The translations under genes and the position numbers were made by a program. Source: Pseudanabaena galeata CCNP1313 (GTDB taxonomy: Bacteria > Cyanobacteriota > Cyanobacteriia > Pseudanabaenales > Pseudanabaenaceae). Taken from it: 64,000 bases of DNA. Positions within the stretch are counted from its first letter, which is position 1; each line of letters begins with the position of its first letter. Of this stretch, positions 27,931 to 34,853 are shown one piece after another. The notes under the pieces were generated by a model. The model was not told the DNA's origin, searched no databases, and saw nothing but the letters and a program-made list of their open reading frames with translations. The stretch lies in contig NZ_CP112878.1 of assembly GCF_029910235.1 (NCBI RefSeq), positions 1 to 64,000 of the forward strand, read 5' to 3'.

Positions 27931-27961
27931 AGAGAGCAGATTACCTGCTCTCTCATCTTTC
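27931..27961 (+). terminator. Terminator-like hairpin after the MoxR-like gene
   Basis: AGAGAGCAG pairs with CTGCTCTCT around a 5-base loop, followed by CATCTTTCT. The T-tract is imperfect, so readthrough into the VWA gene is likely. Confidence 0.6.
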
Positions 27962-27982
27962 TCAACTTAATAGAGAATCAAA

Positions 27983-29440
27983 ATGCAAGAACCCTTAGTG
28001 TATGTGATCCCGAAATGGACAGAGTTATGTGTAGATGACTTCAAAGAAAAATCATCCAGACTGAGCGAAGTGATTGAAGAAGGCGAAAGCAAAGTCTACA
28101 ACTTTGAAACCTTTGTCAGCGAAACCTATCATCGCCTGTACGATCGCCAACCCAACCGACTACAAGATAGCGCCATCAAACCCGAAAACAAAATCTGGAT
28201 CGCCATCCATCAACAGATGAGCGAACTAGAAGTATTTCAGCAATTTAGCAACCGCCTGAATGGAGATGAATTTCTTGCAGGTATTGGCACAACCGCCCTA
28301 TGTATCGCGATTGTCGAAATGCTGCCCGAACCAACCGAACCACTAGAAGACCCAGAAGTAATCAGAAATCAGCTTCGGGGTATTTTTGAAGCATTGCAAG
28401 GACAAACACCCAATGCTGGGCTGATGCAAAAGATTCAACAGTTAAAACAAAAAGGACTAGAAGCGCGACTAGCAAGTGAAGCTTATGCTGACTCCATTAG
28501 CAATGCCGAAATCGAAACCGCACTGCTAATTGGCATAGCCAAAGCCGAAGCAGAAATGCAAGCGATCGCCGAAAGTCTATCAGCCTATAGCGGCAGCAGC
28601 AATTACAGCAACGAAACCCAACTCAAAATCGCCGATAAAATCCATCTCGCCCAGCGCCTTCAAGCATCGCCAAAACTGCAAGTGATCGCTGAACTCGCAG
28701 GCAAGAAAATCGCGATCGCTGCCAAGATGCAACGCAGCAAAGTCAAAGAAGGACGAACCGAAATCATCGGCGTAACCACAGGCAACGACCTAACCCGACT
28801 ACTGCCTTGCGAGCTAGTCAAGCTTACCGAACCCGCACTATTCCCCATATTCGCCAAAGGCTATATTGAGCGATCGCTATTACAACGAGAACTAATCAGC
28901 CGCGAACCCCTAGCCAGAGGACCAATCATTATTTGTCTAGATTCGAGTGGATCGATGCAAGGTCAAGCAGAAATCTGGAGCAAGGCAATCGCCCTCGCAT
29001 TACTGAGTATCGCCGTCAGTCAAAAGCGCCATTGCCGCATCCTGCACTTCACAGACATAGTGGAACGCATCGACGACTTTGCAGGAGAAATCCCCGACAC
29101 CAATCGCGTAATTGACTGCATCGAAAAGTTCTACAACGGCGGCAGTACCAGTTTTACATCCGCCCTAACGGGAGCCTTAGCATCAGTCCAACAGCACGAA
29201 CAAACCAAGAAAGCCGACGTAGTATTAATCACCGACGGACTAGACAACCCATCATCTAGATTCATGGAGCAATGGCAAACAGACAGGAAAAAGTATGAAT
29301 TTAGTTGTTATGGAATCTTGATTACCTGTGGCAACCTGAGCAACTACGAAAGCACGATCAACAAACTATGCGATCGCTATGTGGAGATAGAAGATCTCAC
29401 AGACGACAGTGAAGTATCCGACTGTCTATACAGCATCTAA
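27983..29440 (+). CDS. VWA-domain protein, ViaA-like partner of the MoxR ATPase
   Basis: A 485-residue protein. The first 300 residues are helical with no known motif. The C-terminal third is a von Willebrand A domain with an intact metal-ion adhesion site: IICLDSSGSMQGQ near residue 317, the Thr/Ser-rich GGSTSFTSAL loop, and VVLITDGLDNPSS. VWA domains bind protein partners through a divalent metal. The size is close to ViaA of E. coli, whose gene follows ravA just as this one follows the MoxR gene. The pair probably remodels a protein complex of this replicon. A very strong terminator follows at 29453. Confidence 0.85.
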   Translation: MQEPLVYVIPKWTELCVDDFKEKSSRLSEVIEEGESKVYNFETFVSETYHRLYDRQPNRLQDSAIKPENKIWIAIHQQMSELEVFQQFSNRLNGDEFLAGIGTTALCIAIVEMLPEPTEPLEDPEVIRNQLRGIFEALQGQTPNAGLMQKIQQLKQKGLEARLASEAYADSISNAEIETALLIGIAKAEAEMQAIAESLSAYSGSSNYSNETQLKIADKIHLAQRLQASPKLQVIAELAGKKIAIAAKMQRSKVKEGRTEIIGVTTGNDLTRLLPCELVKLTEPALFPIFAKGYIERSLLQRELISREPLARGPIIICLDSSGSMQGQAEIWSKAIALALLSIAVSQKRHCRILHFTDIVERIDDFAGEIPDTNRVIDCIEKFYNGGSTSFTSALTGALASVQQHEQTKKADVVLITDGLDNPSSRFMEQWQTDRKKYEFSCYGILITCGNLSNYESTINKLCDRYVEIEDLTDDSEVSDCLYSI

Positions 29441-29452
29441 ACAAACATTTGT

Positions 29453-29495
29453 AGCCAGAAAAGGCGGCGCGATGCGCCGCCTTTTCTGGCTTTTC
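29453..29495 (+). terminator. Very strong intrinsic terminator
   Basis: An 18-bp perfect stem (left arm AGCCAGAAAAGGCGGCGC, loop GAT) followed by TTTTCC. It ends the MoxR-VWA transcripts. Confidence 0.9.
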
Positions 29496-29565
29496 CTCTA
29501 GCGAGGCTCGCAAGGAAAAATTCCAAGTATTTACCAAACCCACTTACTCAAAAGGAGAAATATCT

Positions 29566-30738
29566 ATGACCTACTCATTTCAGCAAGCAACCAAAGAAAA
29601 CATCAAACTCCGCATGGCGCTGTACGGGCCACCAGGCTGCGGCAAAACCTACACCGCCCTGCAACTAGCATCAATATTGGGCAAGAAGATTGGACTGATC
29701 GACACCGAATATGGTTCTAGCCGTAAATATGCCAACCTGTTTAACTTCAAATCACTAGAACTAACCAAATTTGGTCCCAGCCAGTATTACAATGCCATTG
29801 AAAGCGCCGAAGAATCAGGATTTGATTACCTAATCATCGACTCCCTATCCCATGCATGGTATGCAGAACTAGACGCAGTGGGCAGTGACGTAAGGAACTG
29901 GGCAAAAGTCCGTCCTATCGAACGTCAACTATGGGACAAAATTATCAGTTCAAGTTGTCACATCATTGCCACAATGAGATCGAAGATCGAGTATGACTTT
30001 AACACTGCTGAAGTTGGTGGCAAGCAGAAAATCACCAGTGTCCGCAAGATTGGCACAGCACCAATTCAAAAGGAAGGCAGCGAATATGAACTGGACATCT
30101 GTGGCTTACTAGATGACCAGAACACACTGACAATCTCCAAAAGCAGATGTCCCGAAATCAGCAACGGCATTTTCCCAAAACCAGGAAAGAAATTTGCCGA
30201 ACTGATTCAGACATGGCTCAGTGATGATACTCCAGCCAACAAAAATGCTTTTATCCCAGTGATCGCTGTACCTGTAAGTCCAGTTATCCAGCAACCACAG
30301 GTACAGCCCGAACTAGCCACCGTTGCCAGCAGCAATGGTCATGTATCTCAAATTGCTAGTACCAATGGGCATCTAGCCACAGCCGTGGAAACTAAGCCAA
30401 TTGCCAATCCTCAAACTAATCCCAGCAAACCTGATAACCCCGCCAAAGCCGCCTTCAAAGCATTATTGGCAATTACCCAGCAACAGATCAGCAAAGTGAT
30501 TGAGACTAGCATTGAGCTGTATGGAGCCGATGAAAGTGGTACAAAACCCAAATTCAACAGTGAGAATATGACCGCTGAACAAATCAAAGCCGTCTGTGAA
30601 GCACTGATGCGGGAATGGTTAGGGCTAAAAGGATACACCACCGAACTAGCCCAGAACCTGATCGACATTTCGACATCGCGGCATCCAGGACAATATGCCG
30701 CGATCGCCAAAGACATCGCCAACCAACTGGAATTCTAG
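29566..30738 (+). CDS. RecA-fold ATPase, Sak4-like recombination protein
   Basis: A 390-residue protein starting MTYSFQQATKENIKLRMALY. Walker A is YGPPGCGKTYTALQL near residues 20-34. Walker B is FDYLIIDSLSHAW near 87-99. The core (about 230 residues) resembles phage-type Sak4 and RecA-fold ATPases, which pair or anneal DNA strands with a cognate SSB. The next gene here is SSB, a typical neighbour. The C-terminal 150 residues are Pro/Asn-rich and then helical (KPKFNSENMTAEQIKAVCEA), and may be a separate DNA-binding part. AAAGGAG precedes the ATG, an excellent ribosome site. A role in recombination or replication restart of the plasmid is likely. Confidence 0.7.
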   Translation: MTYSFQQATKENIKLRMALYGPPGCGKTYTALQLASILGKKIGLIDTEYGSSRKYANLFNFKSLELTKFGPSQYYNAIESAEESGFDYLIIDSLSHAWYAELDAVGSDVRNWAKVRPIERQLWDKIISSSCHIIATMRSKIEYDFNTAEVGGKQKITSVRKIGTAPIQKEGSEYELDICGLLDDQNTLTISKSRCPEISNGIFPKPGKKFAELIQTWLSDDTPANKNAFIPVIAVPVSPVIQQPQVQPELATVASSNGHVSQIASTNGHLATAVETKPIANPQTNPSKPDNPAKAAFKALLAITQQQISKVIETSIELYGADESGTKPKFNSENMTAEQIKAVCEALMREWLGLKGYTTELAQNLIDISTSRHPGQYAAIAKDIANQLEF

Positions 30739-30745
30739 AAATCGC

Positions 30746-30797
30746 AAAATCAATAACTCACCAGTCAAAATGGATTGGAGAGTTATTGATTTTTTTT
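30746..30797 (+). terminator. Intrinsic terminator after the RecA-fold gene
   Basis: AAAATCAATAACTC (30746-30759) pairs with 30780-30793 (GAGTTATTGATTTT), followed by more T. The loop is about 20 bases. Confidence 0.8.
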
Positions 30798-30802
30798 AAA
30801 GA

Positions 30803-30833
30803 TACGCTATCGCGTAGAAGTCCATGACCTGAT
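30803..30833 (+). promoter_or_regulatory. Shared leader motif, copy C
   Basis: TACGCTATCGCGTAGAAGTCC followed by ATGACCTGATT precedes the ssb gene by about 22 bases and resembles copies A (9206) and B (10270). It starts right after a terminator, which would suit a promoter region. Confidence 0.4.
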
Positions 30834-30855
30834 TCCTAAATGGAAGGAAAAACTC

Positions 30856-31263
30856 ATGTGTAATTCTACTAATCTCGTAGTCCTCTCTGGTTATGTCGGT
30901 AATGTATCTGAAATTCGTCAAACCAAAACCAGCGGTAAAGACGTTCTAGACTTCAGCCTCGCCGTGCAGCCCAAACCTCGTCGCGACAGAGATGGTAATT
31001 GGATCAACCAAGAACCTCTCTGGGTAAAGGTAGTCTGCTGGAATGGAACTGCGGAATATGCCGAAGAGCGCGCAGAATCTGGGCGCTTCGTCGAAGTAAC
31101 TGGAGTTCTGACTCAACCAGAAGAGTATAAGTCCAAGAAAGACAAGAAGCATCATGCGCGAACTGTGATTCATGCCCAATCTCTAAACTTCATTGATGTT
31201 GTGAAGAAGTCTGCCGAAGACGAAGAGTATCAAGAATCAGCCCCTTTCTATGATGACTTCTAG
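30856..31263 (+). CDS. ssb: Single-stranded DNA-binding protein
   Basis: A 135-residue OB-fold protein. The N-terminal 110 residues follow the SSB pattern: NLVVLSGYVGNVSEIRQTKT, the VLDFSLAV strand, WVKVVCWNGTAEYAEE and GRFVEVTGVLTQPEEY. The C-terminus ends in the acidic, aromatic tip FYDDF, the tail by which SSB recruits recombination and replication proteins. It probably serves the RecA-fold ATPase upstream and the plasmid replication apparatus. The gene has its own leader (motif copy C) and its own terminator, so it is probably monocistronic. The host chromosome must carry its own ssb, so this is a plasmid-specific copy. Confidence 0.93.
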   Translation: MCNSTNLVVLSGYVGNVSEIRQTKTSGKDVLDFSLAVQPKPRRDRDGNWINQEPLWVKVVCWNGTAEYAEERAESGRFVEVTGVLTQPEEYKSKKDKKHHARTVIHAQSLNFIDVVKKSAEDEEYQESAPFYDDF

Positions 31264-31266
31264 TTG

Positions 31267-31302
31267 AAAAAGCAGAGAGCAGTATTGCTCTCTGCTTTTT
31301 TT
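31267..31302 (+). terminator. Intrinsic terminator after ssb
   Basis: AAAAAGCAGAGAGCA pairs with TGCTCTCTGCTTTTT around GTAT, followed by more T. The A-rich left side makes it a bidirectional type. Confidence 0.9.
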
Positions 31303-31353
31303 AGTCGCTATCGCTCAAGGCTCCTGCCCAGCTAAAAAAGTAGGAAAGTAACT

Positions 31354-31791
31354 ATGATTTACACTCACAAAGGCTATCAATGTTTGCTATCGGTTCGATT
31401 CACCAATCAAGGCACTGAATGGGTAGCTCAAGCCAAGAAGTATTCAGTCAGCCTTGAGCAGAAAGTATTCGCCCAATGGCTTGGTACAAAATTGATTACA
31501 GGCTTTGACAGGGAACAAACTAAACAACGCTTTGCTGAGACAGTGGAGTTATTCTTGCAAGAACATGAGGATATATTCCCACTGTATCCCCGACCAGAAC
31601 TACCCGATGCAACCATCGAAGCAATTCTGGACGAGCGAGTGTATCTGACTGTCAATGATAACGGTAGACATCACACCGCCAAGTTCAGAGTATTTACAGA
31701 AGAACGTTTGCGCGTATTCCCAGCCCGAATCCCAATTCCAGTTGGCATCAAGTCTAAAGCGAAACCAAGGTATAGACAAATTGCCGCCTAA
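31354..31791 (+). CDS. Hypothetical protein, 145 aa
   Basis: Unrecognised. The ATG at 31354 follows AGGAAAG. The first 60 residues alternate strands and helices (MIYTHKGYQCLLSVRFTNQG), then comes a helical part (QRFAETVELFLQEHEDIFPL) and a C-terminal basic end (GIKSKAKPRYRQIAA). The basic tail and position next to ssb suggest a nucleic-acid-linked protein, but nothing firm can be said. It has its own strong terminator on both sides, so it is transcribed alone. Confidence 0.6.
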   Translation: MIYTHKGYQCLLSVRFTNQGTEWVAQAKKYSVSLEQKVFAQWLGTKLITGFDREQTKQRFAETVELFLQEHEDIFPLYPRPELPDATIEAILDERVYLTVNDNGRHHTAKFRVFTEERLRVFPARIPIPVGIKSKAKPRYRQIAA

Positions 31792-31798
31792 TCGAGCG

Positions 31799-31842
31799 AA
31801 AAAACAGCAAAATCCTCAAATATGAGGATTTTGCTGTTTTTT
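31799..31842 (+). terminator. Intrinsic terminator, 17-bp stem
   Basis: AAACAGCAAAATCCTCA (31801-31817) pairs exactly with 31822-31838, followed by T-rich sequence. It closes the last single-gene unit before the PRTRC operon. Confidence 0.9.
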
Positions 31843-31920
31843 TAATTCAACTAATGCTTATTAAAAACGGCTAGCGCCATTGCTAACGAAGATAGCCATA
31901 ATTCCAGTAGCGAAAAAGCC

Positions 31921-32238
31921 ATGACCAACCCAGCAATTGACTTAGACAAAGACAGACTAAAGCTGTGCATTGAGATATTGCCAGAAGCAGACTCAGCCGA
32001 GCGAATGGTGATAATTTCCATTTGCCGTGAACAGGGCATGCCATTGATTCAGACGATTAGATTGAAAGAGTTAGTGCCAATTCCTTTGCCCCTAGCCCAG
32101 ATCGTTCAAGCTTATGCCACCAGTCAGTTGGCAATCCAAGAACCAACTGCAATGGTTGAAGAAGAAAAGCCAGAACTAATCACAACCACCAAACGATCCC
32201 TAGTATCGACAAAATCAGAACAGATGGCACTATTATGA
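31921..32238 (+). CDS. Hypothetical protein, first gene of PRTRC operon, 105 aa
   Basis: Unrecognised by itself. The first 75 residues form a compact helical unit (KDRLKLCIEILPEADSAERM and MPLIQTIRLKELVPIPLPLA) and the C-terminus is a flexible Glu/Thr/Lys-rich tail. Its stop overlaps the start of the ubiquitin-like gene (ATGA at 32235-32238), so it is translationally coupled to it and is probably part of the cassette. It may be a diverged PRTRC component (for example E), but I cannot support that from the sequence. The ATG at 31921 lacks a strong ribosome site. Confidence 0.55.
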   Translation: MTNPAIDLDKDRLKLCIEILPEADSAERMVIISICREQGMPLIQTIRLKELVPIPLPLAQIVQAYATSQLAIQEPTAMVEEEKPELITTTKRSLVSTKSEQMALL

Positions 32239-32447
32239 ATGGAACAGAAGTGAACTATAACATCAAGATTGAAGGACAGACGATTCCCGTCCCACCTGAA
32301 ATTGGCAGCAGTGACGAACAAATTAGGGCTACTCTCAGCCTGTATTTTGAAGGAATCAAGAACTCGAAAATCGAAAGAACCGTGCAAGCCAACGGCGATA
32401 TCCTCGTGGATGTCTGTAAACTCGCAGGGACAAAAGGAACGACATGA
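32235..32447 (+). CDS. PRTRC protein C, ubiquitin-like modifier
   Basis: A 70-residue protein: MNGTEVNYNIKIEGQTIPVP, then DEQIRATLSLYFEGIKNSKI, and a C-terminus LVDVCKLAGTKGTT. The length, the strand-helix-strand pattern and the conserved LAGTKG end match the PRTRC system C family (TIGR03738). This is a beta-grasp, ubiquitin-like protein encoded with E1-, E2- and JAB-like enzymes. The usual modifier ends in GG. This one does not, and the C-terminal TT may be removed by the JAB protein or the chemistry may differ. Both its ends overlap its neighbours by 4 bases (ATGA), so it is part of a tightly coupled operon. Confidence 0.75.
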   Translation: MNGTEVNYNIKIEGQTIPVPPEIGSSDEQIRATLSLYFEGIKNSKIERTVQANGDILVDVCKLAGTKGTT

Positions 32448-32695
32448 GCGAGACAGCGATCGCTAGTTTGATGAAAGTACCCGAAGAAATCAATCCCTTG
32501 CTAGAGATACTCTGGGAAATTGAAAAGTACCAACAGCAAGGGACTCAATTAATCGAGCTAAGTGAAATCGGGTTAGAGGACTTTGACGAAACAAGCAAAG
32601 AATTACAAAAACAGAGTCTATGCATTCAAAGGACAATCGACAACCTGAAAAAAGCCAGCCCGATCGCCGCCCCAATGACAATCCGAGGATTCTGA
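32444..32695 (+). CDS. Hypothetical helical protein inside PRTRC operon, 83 aa
   Basis: Unrecognised. It overlaps the end of the ubiquitin-like gene by 4 bases (ATGA) and ends one base before the next start. The product is almost all alpha-helix with many Glu and Gln (EINPLLEILWEIEKYQQQGT and FDETSKELQKQSLCIQRTID), probably a helical hairpin or coiled coil. Such a piece between the C and F-like genes is not a standard PRTRC component as I know it, so it could be a lineage-specific partner or a scaffold for the modifier. Its reading frame and coupling make it a real gene. Confidence 0.6.
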   Translation: MSETAIASLMKVPEEINPLLEILWEIEKYQQQGTQLIELSEIGLEDFDETSKELQKQSLCIQRTIDNLKKASPIAAPMTIRGF

Positions 32696-32696
32696 G

Positions 32697-33449
32697 ATGG
32701 ACAAAACCAAATTCGAGTGGTTAGCAGCACGCACCGTCGATAAAGCGGTGGAGTACCTCGAAGCAATCCAGCAAAGGGCGACAATGCTGCAACTGTATCA
32801 ACATTACTATCCAGATGAATATCACCAGTCAAAGGCTAGTATTCAAGTTACTAGCCTTGAAACTTATAGTGAGAAAGAGCTAGAATTTCTGACTTTACTA
32901 GATGAACAATTCTTCCCATTGCCACTATTGATAGCAGAATCAGAGCGCATATCCTACATTCCCGTAGAACCACTAGGCACTTCATGGTACTACGACAACT
33001 TTGAAGAATTAGGTGCAACCGAGAAATTCTTGATGAGCTTAATTCATGGATTGGATAACGAACCATGGAACGACCTAGAAGAAGAACTGGGACAAGAATT
33101 ACCCCCTGCGGTGAGTTACATCAATTACCAAAAACTAAGCCAAGCCGTCAAAAAAGTAAGAGGGAAAATCACTCTCTTACCCACAGCCATCGACATGCTC
33201 ACCCAATCCACAGGCAATCTATGGCTGGACATCTCCTATGAAAACGACATCATAGACGCACATTGGACAGTAGAAGTAATAGACACCTTAAGAGAAGCCT
33301 ATACAGAAGCCCAAACGATCATGCAAAAGTATCGAGAATTTATCGAATGGCTAGATCAAGACACCGCCAACTGTATCAAGGTGGTCAAGCTCTGGAACAA
33401 ATGTAAAGATCCAAATCCAAAAATACACAACCACTATCTAGCAGCATGA
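32697..33449 (+). CDS. PRTRC protein F-like
   Basis: A 250-residue protein starting MDKTKFEWLAARTVDKAVEY. The middle has EQFFPLPLLIAESERISYIP, and the C-terminal part has LWLDISYENDIIDAHWTVEV then EFIEWLDQD. The WLD.....E....W....V..L pattern and C-terminal WL motif recall the PRTRC F family as I remember it. I treat that as a moderate match. It lies in the expected place between C and B. GAGGA precedes its ATG at 32697. In PRTRC systems the role of F is unknown. Confidence 0.5.
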   Translation: MDKTKFEWLAARTVDKAVEYLEAIQQRATMLQLYQHYYPDEYHQSKASIQVTSLETYSEKELEFLTLLDEQFFPLPLLIAESERISYIPVEPLGTSWYYDNFEELGATEKFLMSLIHGLDNEPWNDLEEELGQELPPAVSYINYQKLSQAVKKVRGKITLLPTAIDMLTQSTGNLWLDISYENDIIDAHWTVEVIDTLREAYTEAQTIMQKYREFIEWLDQDTANCIKVVKLWNKCKDPNPKIHNHYLAA

Positions 33450-33459
33450 GGAAACAGAA

Positions 33460-34167
33460 ATGCTAACCCTAGACCCACTCCAAGATGCCCTAAAACCCGA
33501 TGGCTATCCATTAATCGAAGCAGAGGCAAAACTCCTATTTTTGAAAGGAGGACATTACTGCTTTCAATATCGACAGGGAGAGAAAGAAACCTATAAATTT
33601 CTATCCCCTGACACCGTAAGAGCCGCCTTTCAGCACGAACGCATTGACTCAGGATGGATACCCAATGGAGTAAAACGCTTGGGTATTTGTCGTCAAGGAC
33701 ATTGGTATGTGCAGTTTATGCCACCTGCAAAACGGACATTTACCTTCATCAACTTAAATCAAAGCGGAGAGCCAATTTCCCTGACCATTCCAATGATGGG
33801 AATCGTGTTTATGCTTTGCGGTGACACTTGCTATATCTGGGCAACCAAGCAGAAAACCTTTGCCGCCGAAGCACCCATTTACCATGTGCCATTACCAAAT
33901 ATCTATGGAGATGGCAGGATTTGCATGGGAGTTGAGAATAATCTCAGCAACTATGCAGAAGGGATAGAGCGCCTATCTAAAGCATGGCAGATGTTCATGA
34001 CTGCACCATTTAACAATCATCTTGTGGATGGCAAATCAAATACTCATCCAGAAGACATCCGCGAAAAACTGATCCAATTGCAGAAATCCAACCGCTATCC
34101 CCTCAACGATCTAGTCCAATGTGGCAGTTCCGTGCAGGTAGCGATCAACATGGTAATCAACCAATGA
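33460..34167 (+). CDS. PRTRC protein B, E2-like conjugating protein
   Basis: A 235-residue protein with the features of the prokaryotic E2-like family. The segment YHVPLPNIYGDGRICMGVEN (141-160) carries the likely active-site Cys155 in the G..C.G setting of ubiquitin E2s, followed by a helical part with WQMFMTAPFNNHLVDGKSN. The upstream half contains beta strands including MMGIVFMLCGDTCYIW. E2-like proteins carry the modifier from the E1 to its target. The stop codon overlaps the start of the JAB gene (ATGA at 34164). GAGGAAA precedes the ATG at 33460. It matches TIGR03737-type PRTRC_B in length and position. Confidence 0.75.
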   Translation: MLTLDPLQDALKPDGYPLIEAEAKLLFLKGGHYCFQYRQGEKETYKFLSPDTVRAAFQHERIDSGWIPNGVKRLGICRQGHWYVQFMPPAKRTFTFINLNQSGEPISLTIPMMGIVFMLCGDTCYIWATKQKTFAAEAPIYHVPLPNIYGDGRICMGVENNLSNYAEGIERLSKAWQMFMTAPFNNHLVDGKSNTHPEDIREKLIQLQKSNRYPLNDLVQCGSSVQVAINMVINQ

Positions 34168-34853
34168 AATTATTAGAACATATCCAAAAACACGTAGCAA
34201 CCTCAAATTTTGTATTGCCAGCCGCGCACAATCCCCCCCTAATTCAGCACATCATCGCCACCAATCCAAACCTCCCTGAAATCGCCGCCACCTCAATGTA
34301 TGAGTATGTCTATGGCAGCAATGGCACATTTGTGAGAGCCAAGCGGCAAGGATTAGAAGCGATCGCCCCAGTGTCCTATTACAAAGCTAAAGGACTAAGA
34401 GCAATATCCGCATCCGTGCAGCTCACATACCCCGTAGTCCCTGTATCGCTAGTAGAGCAGATGCTCGAAGCCTCACGTATTGCCTGTGATGCTAACAATC
34501 ACCCCGTAGAGATTGTATTCCACCTATATTTTGAAAAAGGAAATTGGCAGCTCGCAATACCAGATCAAGAGCAAACAGCCACATCCTGTAAGCCATTGGA
34601 CAATAGCGCCAATAGCACCTATAGCAAAGCAATCATCGAAATACATTCCCATCATGGCATGAAAGCCTATTTTTCAGACACCGACAATCGCGATGAGACA
34701 GGATTTCGGATCTATGGAGTACTAGGAGAAATCTTCTCAAACCCACAGATCAGGATGCGAGTAGGAATTTACGGGCATTTCTATGAAACTGCAACCGCAG
34801 GAATCTTGGAGTTACCCGCACAACTAACAGACTGCTTAGTGGAGGATTGGTAA
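34164..34853 (+). CDS. PRTRC protein A, JAB/JAMM metalloprotease
   Basis: A 229-residue protein. I use the ATG at 34164 because it overlaps the B stop as ATGA. The frame could also start at 34119, but that is 45 bases inside the B gene. The JAMM motif is EIHSHHGMKAYFSDTDNRDE: H-S-H, seven residues, then S-x-x-D, with the Glu upstream in the previous strands. JAMM proteases cut ubiquitin-like modifiers from precursors or targets using zinc. This one presumably trims or removes the C-type modifier. The next gene, ThiF, starts in the TAATG overlap. Confidence 0.8.
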   Translation: MKLLEHIQKHVATSNFVLPAAHNPPLIQHIIATNPNLPEIAATSMYEYVYGSNGTFVRAKRQGLEAIAPVSYYKAKGLRAISASVQLTYPVVPVSLVEQMLEASRIACDANNHPVEIVFHLYFEKGNWQLAIPDQEQTATSCKPLDNSANSTYSKAIIEIHSHHGMKAYFSDTDNRDETGFRIYGVLGEIFSNPQIRMRVGIYGHFYETATAGILELPAQLTDCLVEDW

